The position numbers were made by a program, and so were the translations under genes. A stretch of 64,000 bases of DNA, taken from Chondrosia reniformis. Lineage: Eukaryota > Porifera > Demospongiae > Chondrillida > Chondrillidae. Below are positions 59,201 through 64,000 of the stretch, in pieces; position 1 is the stretch's first letter, and each line of letters starts with the position of its first letter. Under the pieces are notes generated by a model, which saw only the letters and a list, made by a program, of their open reading frames with translations, ran no database searches and was not told the DNA's origin. The DNA is taken from the NCBI GenBank assembly GCA_947172415.1, contig OX359201.1, forward strand, positions 372,001 through 436,000, given 5' to 3'.

Positions 59201-62200
59201 TTCTATCCATTTGTAGTCCGTGGTTCACTCACATAGTATGTCCCTGCTATGTGAGTGAACTATGGCTACTTGTCACACTTGTGTACAGTTTGGAAATGTT
59301 CCTCAGCCTGTTTACCAATATCTCTGTGTGCCCCAGCCTGTTTACCAATATCTCAGTGTGCCCCAGCCTGTTTACCAATATCTCAGTGTGCCCCAGCCTG
59401 TTTACCAATATCTCAGTGTGCCCCAGCCTGTTTACCAATATCTCAGTGTGCCCCAGCCTGTTTACCAATATCTCAGTGTGCCCCAACATAGTATATGATC
59501 TGGCCCAAGTGTTCTAACTTGCTTGTAACTAGTACAGAGGTCAGTTATCTGCTGTGTGCTACACTTGTAAACTTGTGTTGATGATGTAATGTTGTTCACT
59601 TCACTGTGGTAATGATTGTATCACCCTGACTCCTGAGGGGCAATTACCTCAAAAGTGAATGTGTGTACCCTCCCTATTTCTCTCTCCTCCTTAATTCACC
59701 TCTCTTTCTCCCCCTCCTTCTCCCCCATCCCCCATCTCCCCCTCCCTCTCCCACATCTCTCTCTCCCCTCTTCCTCCATCTGACCTCTCCTCCTCCCCCA
59801 TCTGACCTCTCCTTCTCCTCCCATCTCATCTCTCCCTCTCCATCCCTCTCCCACATCTCCCTCCCACATCTCCCTCTCCCCTCTTTCTCCTCCCATCTGA
59901 CCTCTCCTCCTCCCCCATCTGACCTCTCCTTCTCCTCCCATCTCACCTCTCCCTCTCCATCCCTCTCCCACATCTCCCTCTCCCCTCTTTCTCCTCCCAT
60001 CTGACCTCTCCCACTCCCCCATCTGACCTCTCCCTCTCCCCCATCTCACCTCTCCCTCTCCTCCCATCTGACCTCTCTCCATCCCTCTCAGTTCATAGGC
60101 AGTCTGGAGATCAACAGACCTTCCAACAAGTTGGACATTATCACTGCAATGAGGCGTATCAGGGTTAGTTGTATTCAGCACTGACTTGCACTTGTCAGCC
60201 TCTGAGCTTGCAGTGGAGTAGACACATTCCCCCAAGGGGGCAACTGCACTGCCAGCTGTCTGTGACCTTTGGGTGTGATCAGAATGGGTGTGTCCTGACT
60301 ATATAAACATTATAATTGTGTCTCCACTCTCTATCCTCTTGTGTTAGTGGCTATTGTATTATTGTATCATGTTTGTATACACTGTGTAGTATGAATTTAA
60401 GGTCAAGGGTATCAAGAAAGCCAGATGTCACCTCTACATGTCCTTGGATGGGGTGAAGATCACCAAGAGAAAGAAAAACAGAGTAAGTTCTAAATATGAA
60501 CCCCAGGGGGGGGGGGGGGGGATAAGTTGTAATTGTACCCCAGATACTAGGACATATATTAACAGTATCCTGTGGGGGAGGGAGAGTAAAAATTAGCTAA
60601 ACCCAATTCCCAGCAATTACTTCTTTTGTGTTTTCCCCTCTTTAAATTTATTTATTTATAATTACTTGTGGTTTGATTATCACTTCAATTTCTCATAACT
60701 CCCAACTGTTCACATCTACCAATATATGTGACTGCTCATAATTCTTCCTTCTGTTCCATTTTTAGAGGAGAAAGCATTACACCGATGACCAGCTCTTCAT
60801 CATGCAGCATCAGATCTACAGAATATTCTACGTGTCTCATGACTCACAGGACCAGAGAATCTTTAGTTACATCACCCGGGAGACGCCCACCAACACTTTT
60901 AGATGTAATGTCTTCAAGGCTAAGAAGAAGGTGAGATAATGTCTGCTGCTGCCTTAACTTGCCAAACAGAATCATACACTTCAGAGCTGTTGAGGTTGGA
61001 CATGCGTATCTACCTACATATATGTAATATACGTATATACGTATTTATATGTGTATTAGTTTGATGTTATATATTCCAGTGAATATTTGCTTATCATCAT
61101 AACCTTTGTACAAGCCAAGTGTAAATATCTCCTTTACTTTGTATGTATATGTGTATGTACTATACATGTATGTAACATATGTAATTAACCTATAGAACTA
61201 TGTATGTATGTATGTATACTACATAAGTATAATAGTAGACGTACTTATTGACACGTCTGTATGACAAGTACAGTATGTATGTATATCCATAGCTACATAT
61301 ACGAAGTTGAAATGCTATTACTATCTCCTCCATCAGAGCCTTGCCTTGCATATTGTGCGTACACTTGGTCAAGCCTTTGATGTCTGTCACAAGCTGAACC
61401 CTCGCCCTGTGGTGCCAAAGGAGAAGAAGGAGGGAGAGGGTGCCGAGGAGTCAAAGGACAAGAAGGAGGTCCCAGAGACAGATATCGATGCAGAGGGAGG
61501 CAGCGAGGTTGGACAGGAGCTGAAGACGTCCGTTCAGATGACAGACTTGGATGCCATTGTTGAGAAGAGCCAACAAGATGGGGAGAAGCCACTGATACAG
61601 TTCCCAGTGACCTTTGATGACGAGGGAGAGAACTACAACTGGGCCAGTGGGTTAGGGGGAGGAAAGGCCAACGGAAAACTATCTTCAGATCAAAAGGTCA
61701 GTAAACAGTGAAAATGCATATACGTAGAATGTAACTCCTGTTGTATGTAGGCCTTGCAGTGTATAATGACCATGAAGTACGTACGTATGTACATCACCCA
61801 GATGTTATACTAATTAACCAAACAGTCCTAACATAATATATTAGGGTTACTGGTCACTGGCTATTAGTTATATGATAGTTTTCATTAACAAGGATCAATT
61901 TTCTGTTATACTTAATGCCATATTGGTAAAATCCAGCAGTAACACTCTTGGAAGTGTCAGCAAACACTTCCACAAAATGACTACCATCTGAGGCTTTGAA
62001 AGCAGCATATACAGTCCCAACATAGTATACATACGTTTATTAGTACTACGTTATTAACCTCAGCATTGTTATCTACGTATAAACAATGTAGAATGTTGTG
62101 TGTCTCATCTCTGATCTCTTCTCCTTATTGTGTACATGTGTAGCTGGTGACCAGTAACCCATTCTCTGCTGGAGACCAAGATGCAGTCTCTGACAGCCAG

Positions 62201-62957
62201 CAACTCTACGGACATATTGAGATTCTCCAGAAGCAGCTTTGGGAGGAGACATCAGCAAGGATAGAGGCGCAGGTAGGTAGCTCCGCCCACTTAGGAAGAA
62301 CTAGAATGAACTAGAAATAGAACTACCTGAAGATGGATAGATTTGCTCACCTCTTTTAAATACTGGATTTTAGAATTATGTTACATGTGACAGGTTAATT
62401 GAGCTATGTATATATCAGCAATAAAATAAGTGTGCAATACATGTAGGTATGCAATATAAGCATATATGGCCCCTAGATCCCAGGATCACTGAATAAAACT
62501 GGACATCTTGACCAAAAGTTACAATTGCTAGTTAATAGAAGGAGGGTCCAGTGATTATTCACTTATCACCATAGCATTTGTGCATATACCAGTACAATTG
62601 TAACTCCCTTTACCACAAGTGTACTGTACATGCATACATACATACATCTCTGTCTTGTTCCTGTAGGGTAAAGTGGACCATTTATTAAAACAGAACAAGG
62701 AGCTGATGGACCACCTACAGAAGTTGCTCGGCCAGTCACAACCTTCAGCGGGTGACACAGCAGAGAAAGGATTGGTGACCACGCCCCCTCCAGTCTCCTC
62801 CCCTGAGTCAGCCAAGGCCCAGCCGGACCTCATGGCTCACTCCTTTGTGTCGGCCCTGAGCAGCAACCCTGTACCCGAAGTAGAAGGACTGACTGTATCA
62901 GACACCTCATTTGACCCCTTTGCACCCAACCCTTCTAGAGAGACGGCCGTCAACTAG
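56127..62957 (+). CDS. NOS1AP: NOS1AP/CAPON-like PTB-domain adaptor
   Basis: Predicted 427-residue cytoplasmic adaptor in 8 exons: 56127-56193, 58182-58288, 60092-60163, 60390-60482, 60766-60930, 61337-61696, 62144-62272 and 62667-62957, all joining in frame. After a ~30-residue N-terminal extension, the PTB domain (about 40-190) closely follows the NOS1AP pattern: [59 protein letters not shown] and [20 protein letters not shown] (joined across exons). A charged linker, a coiled-coil segment ([18 protein letters not shown]) and a Pro/Ser-rich tail follow. NPF and DPF tripeptides suggest endocytic-adaptor binding. Vertebrate NOS1AP links nNOS (through a C-terminal PDZ ligand) to PTB partners; here the C-terminus is RETAVN. 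Exon 1 lies within intron 1 of the opposite-strand TMC gene. Confidence 0.94.
57163..57215 (-). mobile_element. Small fragment of dispersed element
   Basis: GTTTAGTTCCCTATAGGCCT and AGATGTAGCATGTAA match the reverse complement of 54,346-54,432. It lies in NOS1AP intron 1. Confidence 0.5.
58822..58902. repeat. ~40-nt direct duplication with X-box-like core
   Basis: CCTACAATGGTAGCTAGGCA continuing to ACGGGTGATGTCT occurs twice in tandem in NOS1AP intron 2. Each copy contains GTAGCTAGGCAAC, close to an RFX X-box. Confidence 0.85.
59307..59486. repeat. 30-nt tandem repeat, 6 copies
   Basis: Six near-identical 30-nt units (core TGTTTACCAATATCTCAGTG) in NOS1AP intron 2. Because 30 is divisible by 3 all frames stay open, giving spurious repetitive ORFs on both strands. 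Confidence 0.97.
59685..60090. repeat. ~400-nt pyrimidine-rich tract ending at a splice acceptor
   Basis: Irregular repeats of CCCATCTGACCTCTCC, CTCCCTCTCC and CCCACATCTCC, with purines sparse. It runs directly into the CTCTCAG acceptor of NOS1AP exon 3 at 60,092. Long frames in this tract on either strand are low-complexity artefacts. Confidence 0.93.
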
Positions 62958-63554
62958 TAATGCTGTTTATCTTTGCTACACAATCAACAATCTCCAGTTT
63001 TAAATTTCTTGTACCACATTCTTTTCTCTCCCAGAAGTTGAACTGTACTGTACAGTCATACATATTATGTAGTTCCACTTGTCCATTGTGTACATTTACT
63101 TACATATTGTTATTACTATGTAATAATATAAATATATATATTATTGAGATTTATTGATTTGCACCTCAACTGACGATTATAAAAGTTTAAGTGTATTCAG
63201 TTTAGTAGTTAAATATGTAAATTTTGTACAGACATGCAGACTGAGTGGTCAGTTCCATAGCCAATAAGGAACTGTTCTTAAAATAGATTATGCCTGTATG
63301 TAAACTATACTATATGAAGGCATTGTCTTCTGCTCTCCTGCAGAGAAACACTTCCTCTAGTCCGAGTCTTTCGCCAATCTTCAGTATCCCATCTCTCTCT
63401 TATACGTAAGTGAACCCAAACTAATCAGTCAATAAGGAAGTTGTTACAGGTCTATATCTTTTATATACAATAACGTTTCAAGCTCAGTTGCAGGTTATTC
63501 TAGCCGTTTCTTTCCGAATTTAGATTAACTTGCCACTGCTCAGGGATTCTTCAC
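62958..63554. other. Spacer between NOS1AP and ankyrin gene
   Basis: Contains the 3' UTR of the NOS1AP-like gene. At about 63,345-63,410 a Ser-rich stretch is bounded by a good acceptor (CTCTCCTGCAG) and donor (GTAAGT). It may be an alternative last exon of NOS1AP or a 5' exon of the ankyrin gene; the phase does not settle which. Confidence 0.45.
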
Positions 63555-64000
63555 ATGTCTACAGCTCTCAGTGACTTAATAACTGCTTGTGGAGTTGGTG
63601 ACCTTCACACTGTACAGCAAATAATACGGTGTTATCCTGATAAGGTATACATTCTGAATGGTTCTGATTCGAGAGGTACACCTCTAATAGTAGCTTGTGA
63701 ACATGGCAGTACAATAGTTGTTGAAGTGCTTTTAACAGTTGGAGCTGATGTAAATGTTGAATATATTGGAGAAACCGCACTACACAAGGCAGCAGATAGA
63801 GGCCATTTGGAAATAATCCATTTGCTTATTAAGGCAGGTTGTAAGGTGGATGTAGCTTTCCTTAATGACAAGTGCACTTTACTAAATGCTGCATTTCACG
63901 GAAACACTGAACTAGTTAAATGTTTATTACAAAAAGTTGGTTGTAATGTGAATGTTGTCAACAAAGCAGGTGAGACTGCACTACATAAGGCAGTAAAGGG
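63555..64000 (+). CDS. Ankyrin-repeat protein, 5' part, cut by window edge
   Basis: An open frame from ATG at 63,555 to the end of the window (148 codons, no stop). It starts MSTALSDLITACGVGDLHTV and contains successive ~33-residue ankyrin repeats, for example GETALHKAADRGHLEIIHLL and later GETALHKAVKG, with TPLIVACEHGS in an earlier repeat. Ankyrin repeats mediate protein-protein contacts. The downstream domain, which would define the family, is outside the window. An in-frame upstream exon is possible. Confidence 0.88.
   Translation, partial: MSTALSDLITACGVGDLHTVQQIIRCYPDKVYILNGSDSRGTPLIVACEHGSTIVVEVLLTVGADVNVEYIGETALHKAADRGHLEIIHLLIKAGCKVDVAFLNDKCTLLNAAFHGNTELVKCLLQKVGCNVNVVNKAGETALHKAVK

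Noticed and set aside
59247-60235. Long repetitive ORFs ([20 protein letters not shown] types)
   Set aside because: Translations of the 30-nt repeat and the pyrimidine tract; the real coding exon here is only 60,092-60,163.

Overview
The window is metazoan nuclear DNA: AT-rich, with intron-rich genes, GT-AG introns and many small dispersed repeats. Gene content (two TGF-beta ligands, a sperm-type Na+/H+ exchanger, many SRCR/FN3 receptors, a TMC channel-like protein, a NOS1AP-type PTB adaptor) and short intergenic distances suggest an early-branching animal, most likely a demosponge. That is inference from content; the species cannot be fixed from sequence alone. All gene models were assembled by hand from splice sites and reading-frame continuity. 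Every multi-exon model closes in frame to a stop, except the ankyrin gene that runs off the right edge.

Layout. 1-1.4 kb: intergenic, with an 8-copy 27/28-nt tandem repeat. 1.4-4.2 kb (minus): two tandem TGF-beta-family ligand genes, one intronless and one with a single intron; both lack the cysteine normally used for the inter-chain disulfide. 4.3-16.3 kb (plus): a 16-exon SLC9C-type exchanger with an NHE transporter domain, a voltage-sensor domain and a cyclic-nucleotide-binding domain, divergent from the second TGF-beta gene across 144 bp. 16.8-44.0 kb (minus): seven consecutive SRCR/FN3 single-pass receptor genes. The last five share one six-exon layout, and four of these are recent copies on a ~4 kb period (two of them nearly base-identical at an offset of 7,984 bp). 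The large intron of the third gene holds a fold-back element, a degraded LINE reverse transcriptase and a nested small ORF. 44.0-47.6 kb: no gene recognised; a CpG/GC-richer block and an A-rich minisatellite. 47.6-56.3 kb (minus): a 17-exon TMC gene. 56.1-63.0 kb (plus): an 8-exon NOS1AP-like gene whose first exon lies inside TMC intron 1. 63.6-64.0 kb (plus): start of an ankyrin-repeat gene, cut by the window edge.

How it fits together. The most striking feature is the receptor array. Each extracellular domain sits on its own exon bounded by phase-1 introns, all genes point the same way, and the recent copies are mosaics of one another. This is the expected signature of a locus diversifying by unequal crossing-over, gene conversion and exon shuffling. 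An innate-immune or self/non-self role is a reasonable hypothesis but is not shown by the sequence. The exchanger is of the sperm-flagellar type, TMC is a membrane channel-like protein, and the NOS1AP homologue is a cytoplasmic PTB adaptor; I see no functional link between them and the array.
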